Assembly: GCF_011766325.1 (NCBI RefSeq)
Contig: NZ_BLLG01000003.1
Span: 483,501-547,500, forward strand
DNA: 64,000 nt
Direction: 5' to 3'
Source: Streptomyces pacificus
Lineage (GTDB): Bacteria; Actinomycetota; Actinomycetes; Streptomycetales; Streptomycetaceae
Shown: piece by piece, positions 28,484 to 38,171 of the stretch
Position numbering within the stretch: the first letter of the stretch is position 1
How the letters are laid out: each line of letters opens with the position of its first letter
The notes under the pieces: generated by a model
Database searches by the model: none
The model's input: the letters and a program-made list of their open reading frames with translations, nothing else
Told to the model about the DNA's origin: nothing
Position numbers and translations under genes: made by a program

Positions 28484-29702
28484 CGCCCTCGTCCCCCTCG
28501 GGTGCGCGCGACAGCCGGTGCATCAGGAAGTGCGCGGTACGGGCCAGCGCCAGCCGGACGAGACGGGTGCCGCCCCCGTCGTCCTGGTCGGTGACCGCGC
28601 GGAGCACCGCGGCCGCGAGCAGATAGCCCGTGGCGTGGTCCAGCGCCTGTGCGGGCAGGGCACCCGGACGCTCCGGGGCGCCCTCCAGCACGGCGATCCC
28701 GCTCGCCGCCTGGACGAGGCTGTCGAACCCGCGCCGGGCGCCCCAGGGCCCCTCGTCCCCCCACGCGGAGAGGCGGGCGACCACCAGTCCGGGCCGGACC
28801 AGCCCGAAGCGCTCCAGCGCGCCGGGCCGGTAGCCGGTGACCAGGACGTCGGCGCGGTCGAGGAGTTCGCCGAACACCCGCCGGTCCCCGGCGCGGTCCA
28901 GGTCCAGCGCGGCCGACCGCTTGCCGAAGCCGGTGTCGGCGTGCTGGTCCGGCAGTTCGGGCAGGTGCGGCGGATCGACGCGCAGCACGTCGGCGCCGAA
29001 CAGGGCCAGGATCCGGGTGGCGACCGGCCCGGCGATGACCCGCGTCAGGTCCAGGACGCGCAGCGGGCGGCCCGAGCGGTCCGGGGGAGGGGCGTCGTCG
29101 AGCCGCTCCCGTACCACCGGCGGGAGTGCCCCTTGGGCGGCCCCCTGCGGATGCGCCGCCCATTCCCCGGGGGTCCGCACCGCGACGGCCAGGCCCCCGG
29201 CCGCGTGCACCTCCTCCTCCACGGCCCTCGCGGGCCGCTCGGCGAGCGCGGCCGCCATCCGGTCGCCGTCCGTGCCCAGCGCGGCCAGCAGGGCGGCGCG
29301 GTGGTGCGGGTAGTTGGCGTGGGTACGCACCCAGCCGTCGGCCGCGCGCCAGAACCCCGACAGCGGGGCGAACCCCACGGGCGCCCGGCCGTCCACCCGC
29401 AGATGCCGTTCGCTGGCGAACGCGGTGGCCACGGCGCCGTCGTCGACCCGGACCCCCGGCATCGGGCCGCCGGTCCCGCGCGCGGCCCGCTCCGCCGCCG
29501 CGAGCGAGCACACCGCGACCGCGGCGCGGGCGAGTTCCCTGACCGGCAGCCGCGCCGGGAGCACGCCCGGCGGGCCGCCGTGGGCGACGCCCGCCGTGAG
29601 CGCGGGGTCCCCGCCGAGGGCCGTCCACAGTGCTTCCGTGCCGCCGGGGCGCCCGGTCCCGCAGGCCGGGCCCGGTACCGCTGCTGAGGGGTCGTCGGTC
29701 AT
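28329..29702 (-). CDS. CaiB/BaiF-type CoA transferase family protein
   Basis: 457 residues from ATG 29702. The class III CoA-transferase region is the C-terminal half: LRVLDLTRVIAGPVATRILALFGADVLRVDPP, GKRSAALDLD, VLVTGYRPGALERFGL and GFDSLVQAASGIA. The N-terminal half (about 1-230) is a diverged related domain (FAPLSGFWRAADGWVRTHANYPHH), so it looks like a two-lobed member. Donor and acceptor unknown. Its 3' end carries one copy of the 83-bp duplication, so the C-terminal boundary may be recent. Confidence 0.85.
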   Translation of the reverse strand: MTDDPSAAVPGPACGTGRPGGTEALWTALGGDPALTAGVAHGGPPGVLPARLPVRELARAAVAVCSLAAAERAARGTGGPMPGVRVDDGAVATAFASERHLRVDGRAPVGFAPLSGFWRAADGWVRTHANYPHHRAALLAALGTDGDRMAAALAERPARAVEEEVHAAGGLAVAVRTPGEWAAHPQGAAQGALPPVVRERLDDAPPPDRSGRPLRVLDLTRVIAGPVATRILALFGADVLRVDPPHLPELPDQHADTGFGKRSAALDLDRAGDRRVFGELLDRADVLVTGYRPGALERFGLVRPGLVVARLSAWGDEGPWGARRGFDSLVQAASGIAVLEGAPERPGALPAQALDHATGYLLAAAVLRAVTDQDDGGGTRLVRLALARTAHFLMHRLSRAPEGDEGGYEPGRWLAERDGALGRLRYALPPAGYAGSPVDWVRTPGVWGTDAPVWRAD

Positions 29703-29889
29703 GGCCGGAGTCTGCCCCGCGCTGCCGGCGCACGCACCGGGCCCCGGCGTGACCCCGCACACCCGGGGCGCACACCCGGGGCGCATACCCGGGCCGCCCC
29801 CGGTCTCGTACCCCGGCCGCACACCCGGGCCCCTCGCCGGTGTGCCCGCCTCGCCCGGCGGCCCGCCTGCCGCCGGGCGAGGCGGACGG

Positions 29890-31428
29890 TCACCAGCGCA
29901 CCGCGTCCAGTGCGTCGACCATGCCGGCCCCGTAGAAGCCGTTCTTGCCCTTGCCGCCCTCGCACACCGCGTCGACCGTGCCGTCGCCGTCGATGTCGTA
30001 CGGGTCGTCGCAGGCGCGGTCGTCGGCCCCTGCGTAAAGGAGCGCCTTCACTCCGGCCGCCGGCAGGTACGGGCGCTTGGACTTGATCAGCGCGGCGACG
30101 CCCGCCACGTGCGGGGCCGCCATGGACGTGCCCGCCTTGTAGCTCCAGGTGTGGCCGCCCCTGAACGTGGTCGAAAGGATGAGCCCGCTGGTGGCGGGCG
30201 CGTCCGGCGGCTGGAGGGAGGTGGAGTCGCCGCCCGGCGCCGCGATGTCGACGACCCCGAGACCGTAGTTCGAGTACGAGGACTTCAGGCCCTTCGCCCC
30301 GGTCGCGGACACCGTCACCACCCCCGGCAGCATGCCCGGGATGTCCGGGCACTCGCGCGGGCTGACGACCCGTGTGACCGGTGTGGTGTCGTTCGGGCTC
30401 GTCGCGTCGGTGACGTCGTCGGAGGTGAGGTCGGTCCGCGAGTTGCCGGCCGATGCGACGTTCACCACGCCCTTGCGCTCGGCGTACCGGGTGGCCCGGG
30501 CGAGGGTCTCGACGAGGGCCTTCTGGTCCTCGTCGGCCTTGCAGTTGTACAGCCAGGGGTCGACGTAGTAGCTGTTGTTGGTCACGTCGGCGCCGTGGTC
30601 CGCGGCCCACATGAAGCCGCAGAGGACGGCCTCGGTGTAGAAGAACCCGTCCGGGTTCGCCACCTTGAGGCTGGACACCTTCACACCGGGGGCCACGCCG
30701 GTGACGCCGAAGCCGTTCTTCGCGGCGGCGATGGTGCCCGCCACGTGCATGCCGTGGTCGCTCTCGCCCGCCGCCGGACGCCATGCGTCGTTGTCGGTGA
30801 CCGGGACGCCGCTGACGCAGTTCGCGGATGCCCGGCGGTCGAAGTTGGCCGCGATGTCCGGGTGGGTGTCGTCGATCCCCGAGTCCAGGACGGCGACCGT
30901 GACCTTGCTGCTGCCCAGTGAGCGCTGGTGGGCCTTGTCGGCCTTGATGGCGGGCAGGTCCCACTGCAGGGGCTCCAGCGGGTCCTGCTCGTCGGTCGCC
31001 CTGGCAGCGGCGGCCTTCGCCTGCTCGGCCGTCAGCGGCTGCTCGGCCTCGACGGAGTCGTCGCGCTGGGGGACCAGCGGGTTGGTGCGGGTGGCGCCCG
31101 CCGAGGCGACGCCCTTCACCGTCCTCATCTGCCCGGCGAAGTCGGGGTTCTGCGCATGGACGACGATGACGCCGATCCTGTCGTAGGCGATCACCACCGT
31201 TCCGCCGGCCTTCGCCACCGCCCGCTTCACCTTGGCGACGGCCGATCGGCCGCCGTCCACGTTGACGACGTACGACAGTGTCGGGCCGTCGGCCGAGACC
31301 GCGGGGGGCGTGTCGTCGGAGGGGGCGGCGGTCGCCGCGCCCGCGGGCAGGAATCCGAGCGAGGCCGTGAGCGCCAGGCCCGCGGGCAGTGCTATCGCGC
31401 GCGTTCGCCTGGATCGCAGATGAGCCAT
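29890..31428 (-). CDS. Secreted subtilisin-like (S8) serine protease
   Basis: 512 residues. Signal peptide about 1-35 (basic start, ALPAGLALTASLGFL, cleavage near AATAA), a propeptide-like segment to about residue 150, then the catalytic domain with Asp182 (VAVLDSGIDDTHPD), His225 (DHGMHVAG), the oxyanion Asn near 284 (NNSYYV) and Ser435 (GTSMAAPHVAG). Complete triad, so an active extracellular protease is expected. The C-terminus has DIDGDGTVDAV, a possible calcium-binding loop. Order relative to moaA and actP matches S. coelicolor from memory. Confidence 0.95.
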   Translation of the reverse strand: MAHLRSRRTRAIALPAGLALTASLGFLPAGAATAAPSDDTPPAVSADGPTLSYVVNVDGGRSAVAKVKRAVAKAGGTVVIAYDRIGVIVVHAQNPDFAGQMRTVKGVASAGATRTNPLVPQRDDSVEAEQPLTAEQAKAAAARATDEQDPLEPLQWDLPAIKADKAHQRSLGSSKVTVAVLDSGIDDTHPDIAANFDRRASANCVSGVPVTDNDAWRPAAGESDHGMHVAGTIAAAKNGFGVTGVAPGVKVSSLKVANPDGFFYTEAVLCGFMWAADHGADVTNNSYYVDPWLYNCKADEDQKALVETLARATRYAERKGVVNVASAGNSRTDLTSDDVTDATSPNDTTPVTRVVSPRECPDIPGMLPGVVTVSATGAKGLKSSYSNYGLGVVDIAAPGGDSTSLQPPDAPATSGLILSTTFRGGHTWSYKAGTSMAAPHVAGVAALIKSKRPYLPAAGVKALLYAGADDRACDDPYDIDGDGTVDAVCEGGKGKNGFYGAGMVDALDAVRW

Positions 31429-31952
31429 GGGATCTCCACATCATCCGGTCGGCCGCCCAGGCAGCCGCGGCCGGCGCCGATGGGCGGGTACATGACGAGT
31501 GAAGCTATCGCCGATCACACGGGCCTATCAACGATTTCGGGAACCCGGTTCCGGAAACCGGGCGGAAACGGGGAGCGCGAGATGTGCCAGGAGGTGAACC
31601 GCTCCACGGTGCGCGCCGTGCCCCTGGTGCAGGAGAGGGGCGAGAGCCGACCCGCTCCAGACACGATCCCGCTCCGCTTCGTCCCGCTCCCTCCCGTTCC
31701 CCTTACTCTCGTTCCGTTTCACTTCCGCTCAGCCCGTCCCGTGCCACCGCATCCCGCCCCGTCCCGTTCCACCCCGCCTGGTCCCGTACCGTCCCGCCTT
31801 GTTCCGTTCCGTCCTGTCCCGCCCCGTCCCGCCCCGTCCCGCCCCGCTCCGTGCCGTCCCGTCCCGTCCCGTCCCGCCCCGTCCCGCCCCGCTCCGTGCC
31901 GTCCCGTCCCGTCCCGTCGATGATCGCCGCACCCGCGGCGCGAGGAGAGTCC
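31429..31952. repeat. Low-complexity CGTCCC pentamer region upstream of the acetate operon
   Basis: From about 31680 to 31920 the plus strand is a pyrimidine-rich run of TCCCG pentamers, with a block of about 45 bases nearly repeated near 31830 and 31876. The left part (31429-31580) holds the protease promoter region. No gene is supported; the open frames are artefacts of the repeat. Confidence 0.75.
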
Positions 31953-32318
31953 GTGACCACTGACGCACCGCCGCCCGCCGGGAGCAGGGACCACGCTCCC
32001 GCCCCGCTCACGACCGAACGGTTCGCCGAGATCCACCGGAGCGCGGAGTTCGCCGAACTGCGCCGCGCGCACCGGTCCTTCACCTTCCCGCTCACCGCCG
32101 CCTTCGTCCTCTGGTACCTGCTGTACGTCCTGCTGTCCAACTACGCCGGCGGGTTCATGGGCACCCGGCTCTACGGCAACGTCAATGTGGCCCTCGCACT
32201 CGGCCTCGCCCAGTTCGCCACCACCTTCCTGATCGCCTGGTGCTACGCCCGGCACGCGGCCGGGAAGCTCGACCCCAGGGCGGACGCGATCAAGTCCCGA
32301 ACGGAGGCCGGCGCATGA
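31953..32318 (+). CDS. DUF485 family membrane protein
   Basis: 121 residues from GTG 31953, with GAGGAGAG three bases upstream. Two helices (about 50-70 and 85-105; FPLTAAFVLWYLLYVLLSNYA is diagnostic). DUF485 proteins are encoded directly before ActP-type acetate symporters; the TGA here overlaps the actP ATG (ATGA). A helper role in acetate uptake is inferred. Confidence 0.92.
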   Translation: MTTDAPPPAGSRDHAPAPLTTERFAEIHRSAEFAELRRAHRSFTFPLTAAFVLWYLLYVLLSNYAGGFMGTRLYGNVNVALALGLAQFATTFLIAWCYARHAAGKLDPRADAIKSRTEAGA

Positions 32319-33946
32319 GTACGGCACTCCAGGCCGCCGGGCTCGCCGCGGCGGGCGACGCCGGCGCGCACCGCCCGCTGATCATCACCCTGTTCGCGGC
32401 CTTCGTCGTCGCGACGCTGTTCATCACGGTCTGGGCCGGACGGCAGACCAAGGACGCCGCCGACTTCTACGCCGGCGGGCGCCAGTTCACCGGCTTCCAG
32501 AACGGGCTCGCCATCTCCGGCGACTACATGTCCGCCGCGTCCTTCCTCGGCATCGCCGGCGCCATCGCCCTCTTCGGATACGACGGCTTCCTGTACTCCA
32601 TCGGCTTCCTGGTGGCCTGGCTGGTCGCCCTGCTGCTGGTGGCCGAACCCCTGCGCAACTCCGGCCGGTTCACCATGGGCGACGTCCTGGCCTACCGGAT
32701 GCGGCAGCGGCCCGTCCGCACCGCGGCCGGCACCTCCACGATCGTCGTCTCGATCTTCTACCTGCTCGCCCAGATGGCGGGCGCCGGCGTGCTGGTGTCC
32801 CTGCTGCTCGGCATCACCAGCGACGCCGGGAAGATCGCCATCGTCGGCCTCGTCGGCGTGCTGATGGTCCTCTACGTCACCGTCGGTGGGATGAAGGGCA
32901 CCACCTGGGTGCAGATGGTCAAGGCCGTTCTGCTGATCGCGGGCACCCTGCTCATCACCTTCCTGGTGCTGTGGAAGTTCGGCTTCGACGTGTCCGCCCT
33001 CCTCGGCGCCGCCGCCGAGCAGAGCGGCAAGGGCGCGGCGTTCCTGGAACCCGGCCTCAAGTACGGCGCCACCGGCACCTCCAAACTGGACTTCCTCTCG
33101 CTCGGCATCGCCCTGGTGCTCGGCACCGCCGGCCTGCCGCACATCCTGATCCGCTTCTACACCGTGCCCACCGCCAAGGCGGCCCGTAAGTCGGTCATCT
33201 GGGCCATCGGCATCATCGGCGCCTTCTACCTGATGACGATCGCGCTGGGCTTCGGCGCGGCCGCCCTGGTCGGTCCTGAGGAGATCACGGCCTCCAACAA
33301 GGCCGGGAACACGGCGGCACCGCTGCTCGCCCTGCACATCGGCGGCGCCGACACCGCCGGGGGCGCGATCCTGCTCGCCGTGATCTCGGCGGTCGCGTTC
33401 GCCACCATCCTCGCCGTCGTCGCCGGGCTCACCCTGGCCTCTTCCTCGTCGTTCGCGCACGACATCTACGCCAACGTCATCCGCAAGGGCCAGGCCACCG
33501 AGAAGGAGGAGGTCCGCGCGGCCCGCTGGGCGACCGTCCTCATCGGCGTCGTCTCCATCGCCCTGGGGGCCATGGCCCGCGACCTGAACGTGGCCGGCCT
33601 GGTGGCGCTCGCCTTCGCCGTCGCCGCCTCGGCGAACCTGCCGACGATCCTCTACAGCCTGTTCTGGCGGAGGTTCACCACCTCCGGCGCCCTGTGGTCG
33701 ATCTACGGCGGCCTGGCCGCCTCGGTGGTGCTCGTGCTGTTCTCCCCGGTCGTCTCGGGCAAACCCACGTCCATGTTCCCCTCGGCGGACTTCGCCTGGT
33801 TCCCGCTGGAGAACCCCGGACTCGTCTCCATCCCGCTGGGCTTCCTGCTCGGCTGGGCCGGCTCCCTGCTGTCGAAGGACAAGCCGGACCCGGGCAAGTA
33901 CGCGGAGCTGGAGGTCAAGTCCCTCACCGGTATCGGCGCCCACTGA
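32315..33946 (+). CDS. actP: Cation/acetate symporter ActP
   Basis: 543 residues, sodium:solute symporter family with about 13 helices. DAADFYAGGRQFTGFQNGLAISGDYMSAASFLGIAG near the N-terminus is the ActP signature; SSSSFAHDIYANV marks the later loop. Takes up acetate and related short acids using Na+ or H+. Coupled to the DUF485 gene. A strong 18-base-arm terminator follows at 33983-34020. Confidence 0.93.
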   Translation: MSTALQAAGLAAAGDAGAHRPLIITLFAAFVVATLFITVWAGRQTKDAADFYAGGRQFTGFQNGLAISGDYMSAASFLGIAGAIALFGYDGFLYSIGFLVAWLVALLLVAEPLRNSGRFTMGDVLAYRMRQRPVRTAAGTSTIVVSIFYLLAQMAGAGVLVSLLLGITSDAGKIAIVGLVGVLMVLYVTVGGMKGTTWVQMVKAVLLIAGTLLITFLVLWKFGFDVSALLGAAAEQSGKGAAFLEPGLKYGATGTSKLDFLSLGIALVLGTAGLPHILIRFYTVPTAKAARKSVIWAIGIIGAFYLMTIALGFGAAALVGPEEITASNKAGNTAAPLLALHIGGADTAGGAILLAVISAVAFATILAVVAGLTLASSSSFAHDIYANVIRKGQATEKEEVRAARWATVLIGVVSIALGAMARDLNVAGLVALAFAVAASANLPTILYSLFWRRFTTSGALWSIYGGLAASVVLVLFSPVVSGKPTSMFPSADFAWFPLENPGLVSIPLGFLLGWAGSLLSKDKPDPGKYAELEVKSLTGIGAH

Positions 33947-33982
33947 GGACGAAACCGCCACACCCCCGTGCGCGGCCCCCGC

Positions 33983-34020
33983 GCGCTGCCGTGTCGTAGG
34001 CTCCTACGACACGGCAGCGC
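33983..34020 (+). terminator. Hairpin terminator after actP
   Basis: Perfect 18-base arms (33983-34000, 34003-34020) separated by CT, 36 bases after the actP stop. Confidence 0.85.
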
Positions 34021-34144
34021 ACCACCTCGTGGCAAACGGCCCCTGCCGTTGTCGGAGGCGTCGCGTAGGCTCGCCCCACATACGCGTCATCACGCGCCGG
34101 ACCAGTGCCGGTACGACGTCCGGACACGGGGGAGGGGGCCCGCA

Positions 34145-35134
34145 GTGCTCATCGACACCTACGGCCGAGCGGCCACCGACCTGCGGGTCTCGCTCACCGA
34201 CCGCTGCAATCTCCGCTGCACGTACTGCATGCCAGAAGAGGGCCTCCAGTGGCTCTCGAAGTCCAGCCTGCTGACGGACGACGAGATCGTGCGCCTCGTC
34301 CATGTCGCGGTGACCATGCTCGGGATCACCGAGATCCGCTTCACCGGCGGCGAGCCGCTGCTGCGCCCGGGCCTCATCGGCATAGTGGAGCGCTGCGCCG
34401 CGCTGCGGCCCCGCCCCAGGCTGTCGCTCACCACCAACGGCATCGGCTTGCGGCGCACCGCGCAGGCCCTGAGGTCCGCGGGGCTGGACCGGGTCAACGT
34501 CTCCCTGGACACACTGCGCCCCGACGTCTTCACGGCGCTCACCCGGCGCGACCGCCACCAGGACGTGATCGAGGGCCTGCGGGCCGCCCGCGACGCGGGA
34601 CTCACCCCCGTCAAGGTCAACACGGTGCTGATGCCGGGACTCAACGAGGACGAGGCCCCCGAGCTGCTGGCCTGGGCCGTGGCGCACGCCTACGAACTGC
34701 GCTTCATCGAGCAGATGCCGCTGGACGCCCAGCACGGCTGGAAGCGCGACGGGATGATCACCGCGGACGGCATCCTGGAGTCGCTGCGCACCCGCTTCGA
34801 CCTCGCGCCCGAGGGCGGCCAGGCCCGTGGCTCCGCGCCCGCGGAGCGCTGGCTGGTGGACGGCGGCCCGCACACGGTCGGCGTTATCGCATCCGTCACC
34901 CGCCCCTTCTGCAGCGCCTGCGACCGCACCCGCCTCACCGCCGACGGACAGGTCCGCACCTGTCTGTTCGCACGCGAGGAGACCGACCTGCGCGGCGCGC
35001 TGCGCTCCGGCGCACCGGACGCGGAGATCGCGCGGATCTGGAAGGCCGCGATGTGGGGCAAGAAGGCGGGTTCGGGGCTGGACGACCCGGAGTTCCTCCA
35101 GCCCCAGCGCCCGATGTCAGCCATCGGCGGCTGA
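34145..35134 (+). CDS. moaA: GTP 3',8-cyclase MoaA
   Basis: 329 residues from GTG 34145 with GGGGGAGGGGG about 6 bases upstream. Radical-SAM protein of molybdenum cofactor synthesis converting GTP to 3',8-cyclo-GTP. N-terminal CNLRCTYC (Cx3Cx2C) binds the SAM cluster, FTGGEPLL follows, a C-terminal FCSACDRTR with a further Cys in RTCLF binds the second cluster, and the chain ends in the conserved GG. No other moa gene is adjacent. Confidence 0.96.
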   Translation: MLIDTYGRAATDLRVSLTDRCNLRCTYCMPEEGLQWLSKSSLLTDDEIVRLVHVAVTMLGITEIRFTGGEPLLRPGLIGIVERCAALRPRPRLSLTTNGIGLRRTAQALRSAGLDRVNVSLDTLRPDVFTALTRRDRHQDVIEGLRAARDAGLTPVKVNTVLMPGLNEDEAPELLAWAVAHAYELRFIEQMPLDAQHGWKRDGMITADGILESLRTRFDLAPEGGQARGSAPAERWLVDGGPHTVGVIASVTRPFCSACDRTRLTADGQVRTCLFAREETDLRGALRSGAPDAEIARIWKAAMWGKKAGSGLDDPEFLQPQRPMSAIGG

Positions 35135-35377
35135 ACCGCGCCCCTCTCCGGGCCGCGGGCTCTCCCAGTCGCCGAGCGTCACCACGTCCTTGAGGAAGCC
35201 GCGGACCCCGAGGAACGCGGACAGATGCTCGCGGTGCTCCTCGCAGGCCAGCCACGTCTTGCGGCGCTCGGGCGGATGGAGCTTGGGGTTGTTCCAGGCC
35301 AGCACCCACACGGCGGCGGCTCGGCAGCCCTTCGCGGAGCAGACGGGGGTCTCGGCGCTCACCGGGTCGGTAGTCAC
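35117..35377 (-). CDS. Small Cys/His-containing hypothetical protein convergent with moaA
   Basis: 86 residues from GTG 35377; its 3' end overlaps the moaA 3' end by 18 bases on the opposite strand. CSAKGC near the start and CEEHREHL later suggest a small metal-binding site; the middle is WVLAWNNPKLHPPERRKTWL. GACAAT lies six bases before the start with no Shine-Dalgarno, suggesting a leaderless transcript. I recall this short family in Streptomyces under inconsistent names such as acetone carboxylase, which the size does not support. Confidence 0.72.
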   Translation of the reverse strand: MTTDPVSAETPVCSAKGCRAAAVWVLAWNNPKLHPPERRKTWLACEEHREHLSAFLGVRGFLKDVVTLGDWESPRPGEGRGSAADG

Positions 35378-35571
35378 CGGATCATTGTCCACAACGCCAC
35401 GACGCCGAGCAGCCACGGGGGGAGCTGCCCGGCGTCGGTCCGTCGCTCCGACGGGGGATGCGGAGCGCACAGGCAGTATGTCACGCGGAACGGCCCGCGG
35501 TGCACCGGAACTTCATGATTGATCTGAGCTTTTCCCGGGCCCCTCGGCGCGCGTGCCGACTGCCGCGCCGC

Positions 35572-36084
35572 TCACCCGCGGCGGTACTCCGGCTCCGGTG
35601 CGGCCTTCGCCCGGCGGTCCGCATCGCCCTCGGCGGGCGATCGCACCGGGTGTCCGGGGTACGGCGCCGCACCCCGGGCACCCGGCGCGGCCCTCCCCGC
35701 TTCCTCCGCCGCAGCTTCCTCTGTTGCGGCTTTCTCCGCCGCAGAATTCTCCGCCTCATCCGCCGGCGCCCGCCGCGGTTCGGGCGAGCCGCTCTCGAGC
35801 ACCGGCCGGGTGGACGCCGGCACGAACGTGGCAAGGGGCTTCGGGGCGCTCTCCCGGCCCGCGTTGGCGATCACCACGGCGATATAGGGCAGGGCGGCCC
35901 CCAGGACGAGCGCCACGATCGCCACATGGCGTTCGACGTTCCACAGGACCGCGGCCAGGATCACCGCGAGGGTGCGGACCGACATGGAGATCACGTACCG
36001 GCGCTGGCGGCCGCGCACATCGTCGGCCAGCCCCTGCCGGGCACCGGTGATCCGGAAGACCTCGGTCTCCTTGTTGTCGCGCAT
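35572..36084 (-). CDS. DUF3099 domain membrane protein
   Basis: 170 residues from ATG 36084 with GGCGGA five bases upstream. VFRITGARQGLADDVRGRQRRYVISMSVRTL is the DUF3099 start; two helices follow (about 31-50 and 55-74), then a long acidic, Ala/Glu/Pro-rich cytoplasmic tail (about 85-170). Actinobacterial family of unknown function. Confidence 0.86.
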   Translation of the reverse strand: MRDNKETEVFRITGARQGLADDVRGRQRRYVISMSVRTLAVILAAVLWNVERHVAIVALVLGAALPYIAVVIANAGRESAPKPLATFVPASTRPVLESGSPEPRRAPADEAENSAAEKAATEEAAAEEAGRAAPGARGAAPYPGHPVRSPAEGDADRRAKAAPEPEYRRG

Positions 36085-36298
36085 GTCGATCCGCCGCTCA
36101 GCCGGCGCGCCGGCCCTCCCCGGCGCGCACCTTCCTCCACGGTACGCCGCGGATCCGCCGGGTTCGAGGCCGGGATCCCGTGTCCGGCCCGCGACGGCAT
36201 CCGGCACGCCGCCCACCCGCGGCCCGACATGCGCCGGGTGGCGGATGCGTCGAAACTGTCCGTAACTGCTCACGTCGATCCGAAAGCGGGAGGCAGCC

Positions 36299-36574
36299 AT
36301 GGGCTGGTTGTGGGCGATCATCGTCGGATTCGTGCTGGGGTTGATCGCCAAGGCGATCCTGCCGGGAAAGCAGCACAGTCCGCTCTGGCTCATCACGGTC
36401 TTCGGCATCATCGGCGGCATCATCGGAAACGCCCTCGCGGGAGCCTTCGGGATCGCGGCGACGCCCGGAATCGACTGGGGCCGCCATATTCTGCAGATCA
36501 TCGCCGCCCTGGTCGTCGTCGGCGTCGGCGACATGCTGTACATCGCCGTCCGGGGCAGGAAGAAAGTGGCCTGA
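36299..36574 (+). CDS. GlsB/YeaQ/YmgE family stress membrane protein
   Basis: 91 residues with three hydrophobic segments and GWLWAIIVGFVLGLIAKAILPG plus GIIGGIIGNALAG, the transglycosylase-associated/YeaQ pattern. GGGAGG lies four bases before the ATG. Family members rise under general stress; precise role unknown. Confidence 0.9.
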   Translation: MGWLWAIIVGFVLGLIAKAILPGKQHSPLWLITVFGIIGGIIGNALAGAFGIAATPGIDWGRHILQIIAALVVVGVGDMLYIAVRGRKKVA

Positions 36575-36620
36575 CGGACACGCCGTGCGCGCCGCGCCCC
36601 CCGTGGTGAGCGACCGAGAA

Positions 36621-36659
36621 GCGGCGGCCGGGCCGGACGCGCTCCCGCCCGGCCGCCGC
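36621..36659. terminator. Bidirectional terminator between stress gene and tyrS
   Basis: Perfect 13-base arms (36621-36633, 36647-36659) between convergent genes ending at 36574 (plus) and 36692 (minus). Confidence 0.85.
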
Positions 36660-36691
36660 GCCGTGTGGCGCCGCCGGCCCCCGGGCGGGCC

Positions 36692-37960
36692 TCAGCCGCC
36701 CGAGACCTCGATCGCGGCCAGGTTCCTCTTGCCGCGGCGCAGCACCAGCCAGCGCCCGTGCAGCAGTTCGCCCGCTGCCGGGACCGCGTCCTCGGCGGCC
36801 ACCTTCACATTGTTCACATAGGCGCCGCCCTCCTTGATGGTGCGGCGGGCGGCCGACTTGCTCGCCGCCAGCCCCACCTCCGCGAAGAGGTCCGCCACCG
36901 CCACCGGCTCCGCCACCCGCGCGTGCGGCAGCTCGGAGAGTGCCGCCGCGAGGGTCGCCTCGTCCAGCTCCCCCAGGTCACCCTGGCCGAACAGCGCCTT
37001 CGACGCGGCGATGACGGCGGCGCACTGCGCGGCGCCGTGCACCAGCGTCGTCAGCTCCTCGGCCAGCGCCCGCTGGGCTGCGCGGGCCTGCGGCCGCTCC
37101 TCGGTGAGCCGCTCCAGCTCCGCCAGCTCCGCACGGCTGCGGAAGCTGAGGATCCGCATGTAGCGGGAGACATCGCGGTCGTCCACGTTCAGCCAGAACT
37201 GGTAGAACGCGTAAGGCGTCGTCATCTCCGGGTCCAGCCAGACCGCGCCGCCCTCGGTCTTGCCGAACTTGCTGCCGTCCGCCTTGGTCATCAGCGGCGT
37301 GGCGAGCGCGTGCACATGCGCGTGCGGCTCCAGGCGGTGGATCAGGTCCAGCCCGGCGGTCAGATTGCCCCACTGGTCGCTGCCGCCCTGCTGCAGGGTG
37401 CAGCCGTGGCGCCGGTACAGCTCCAGGAAGTCCATGCCCTGCAGCAGCTGGTAGCTGAACTCCGTGTAGCTGATGCCCTGGTCGGACTCGAGGCGGCGGG
37501 CGACCGAGTCCTTCGTCAGCATCTTGTTGACGCGGAAGTGCTTGCCGACGTCCCGGAGGAACTCGATGGCGGACATGCCCGCCGTCCAGTCCAGGTTGTT
37601 GACCATGACCGCGGCGTTGTCGCCCTCGAAGGACAGGAACGGCTCGATCTGGGCGCGGACCCGGTCCACCCAGGCCGCGACGGTCTCCGGGTCGTTCAGG
37701 GTGCGCTCGGCCGTCGGCTTGGGGTCGCCGATCTGGCCGGTGGCCCCGCCCACCAGCGCCAGCGGGCGGTGCCCCGCCTGCTGGAGCCGGCGCATGGTGA
37801 GCGCCTGCACCAGATGGCCGACGTGCAGGCTGGGCGCGGTCGGGTCGAAACCGCAATAGAACGTGACGGGGCCGTCCGCGAGCGCCTTGCGCAAGGCGTC
37901 CTCGTCGGTGGACAGGGCGAACAGCCCGCGCCACTTCAGCTCGTCGACGATGTCCGTCAC
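36692..37960 (-). CDS. tyrS: Tyrosyl-tRNA synthetase
   Basis: 422 residues from GTG 37960 with GAGGAG about 10 bases upstream. Class I synthetase: the HIGH motif is HVGH ([15 protein letters not shown]), the KMSKS motif reads KFGKT ([15 protein letters not shown]) as in bacterial TyrRS, and [10 protein letters not shown] binds tyrosine. A C-terminal S4 domain ([20 protein letters not shown]) binds tRNA. Complete and typical. Confidence 0.97.
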   Translation of the reverse strand: MTDIVDELKWRGLFALSTDEDALRKALADGPVTFYCGFDPTAPSLHVGHLVQALTMRRLQQAGHRPLALVGGATGQIGDPKPTAERTLNDPETVAAWVDRVRAQIEPFLSFEGDNAAVMVNNLDWTAGMSAIEFLRDVGKHFRVNKMLTKDSVARRLESDQGISYTEFSYQLLQGMDFLELYRRHGCTLQQGGSDQWGNLTAGLDLIHRLEPHAHVHALATPLMTKADGSKFGKTEGGAVWLDPEMTTPYAFYQFWLNVDDRDVSRYMRILSFRSRAELAELERLTEERPQARAAQRALAEELTTLVHGAAQCAAVIAASKALFGQGDLGELDEATLAAALSELPHARVAEPVAVADLFAEVGLAASKSAARRTIKEGGAYVNNVKVAAEDAVPAAGELLHGRWLVLRRGKRNLAAIEVSGG

Positions 37961-38037
37961 GGTTCCGGTACTCCTCGAACAGGGGAAAGAAGGCGATGGC
38001 CGCCCCGGGGCGGCACCCAGCAGTCTATGGGTTCCGC

Positions 38038-38163
38038 CCGGAGCCCCGGAGCCCCGGAGCCCCGGAGCCCCGGAGCCCCGGACGCCCCTGCGTGCGGCGT
38101 CCGTGCGTGCGGCGTCCGTGCGTGCGGCGTCCGTGCGTGCGGCGTCCGTGCGTGCGGCGTCCC
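38038..38163. repeat. 8-bp and 15-bp tandem repeats between tyrS and tldE
   Basis: Five copies of GAGCCCCG (38041-38080) are followed by five copies of a 15-base unit beginning CGTGCGGCGTC (at 38091, 38106, 38121, 38136, 38151). They end nine bases before the stop of the TldE-like gene and lie upstream of tyrS on the same strand. Confidence 0.85.
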
Positions 38164-38171
38164 GGCCGGTC

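Noticed and set aside
35117..35377. Acetone carboxylase annotation for the small protein next to moaA
   Set aside because: 86 residues with a small Cys/His site cannot be that multi-subunit enzyme; the name is an inherited mislabel.
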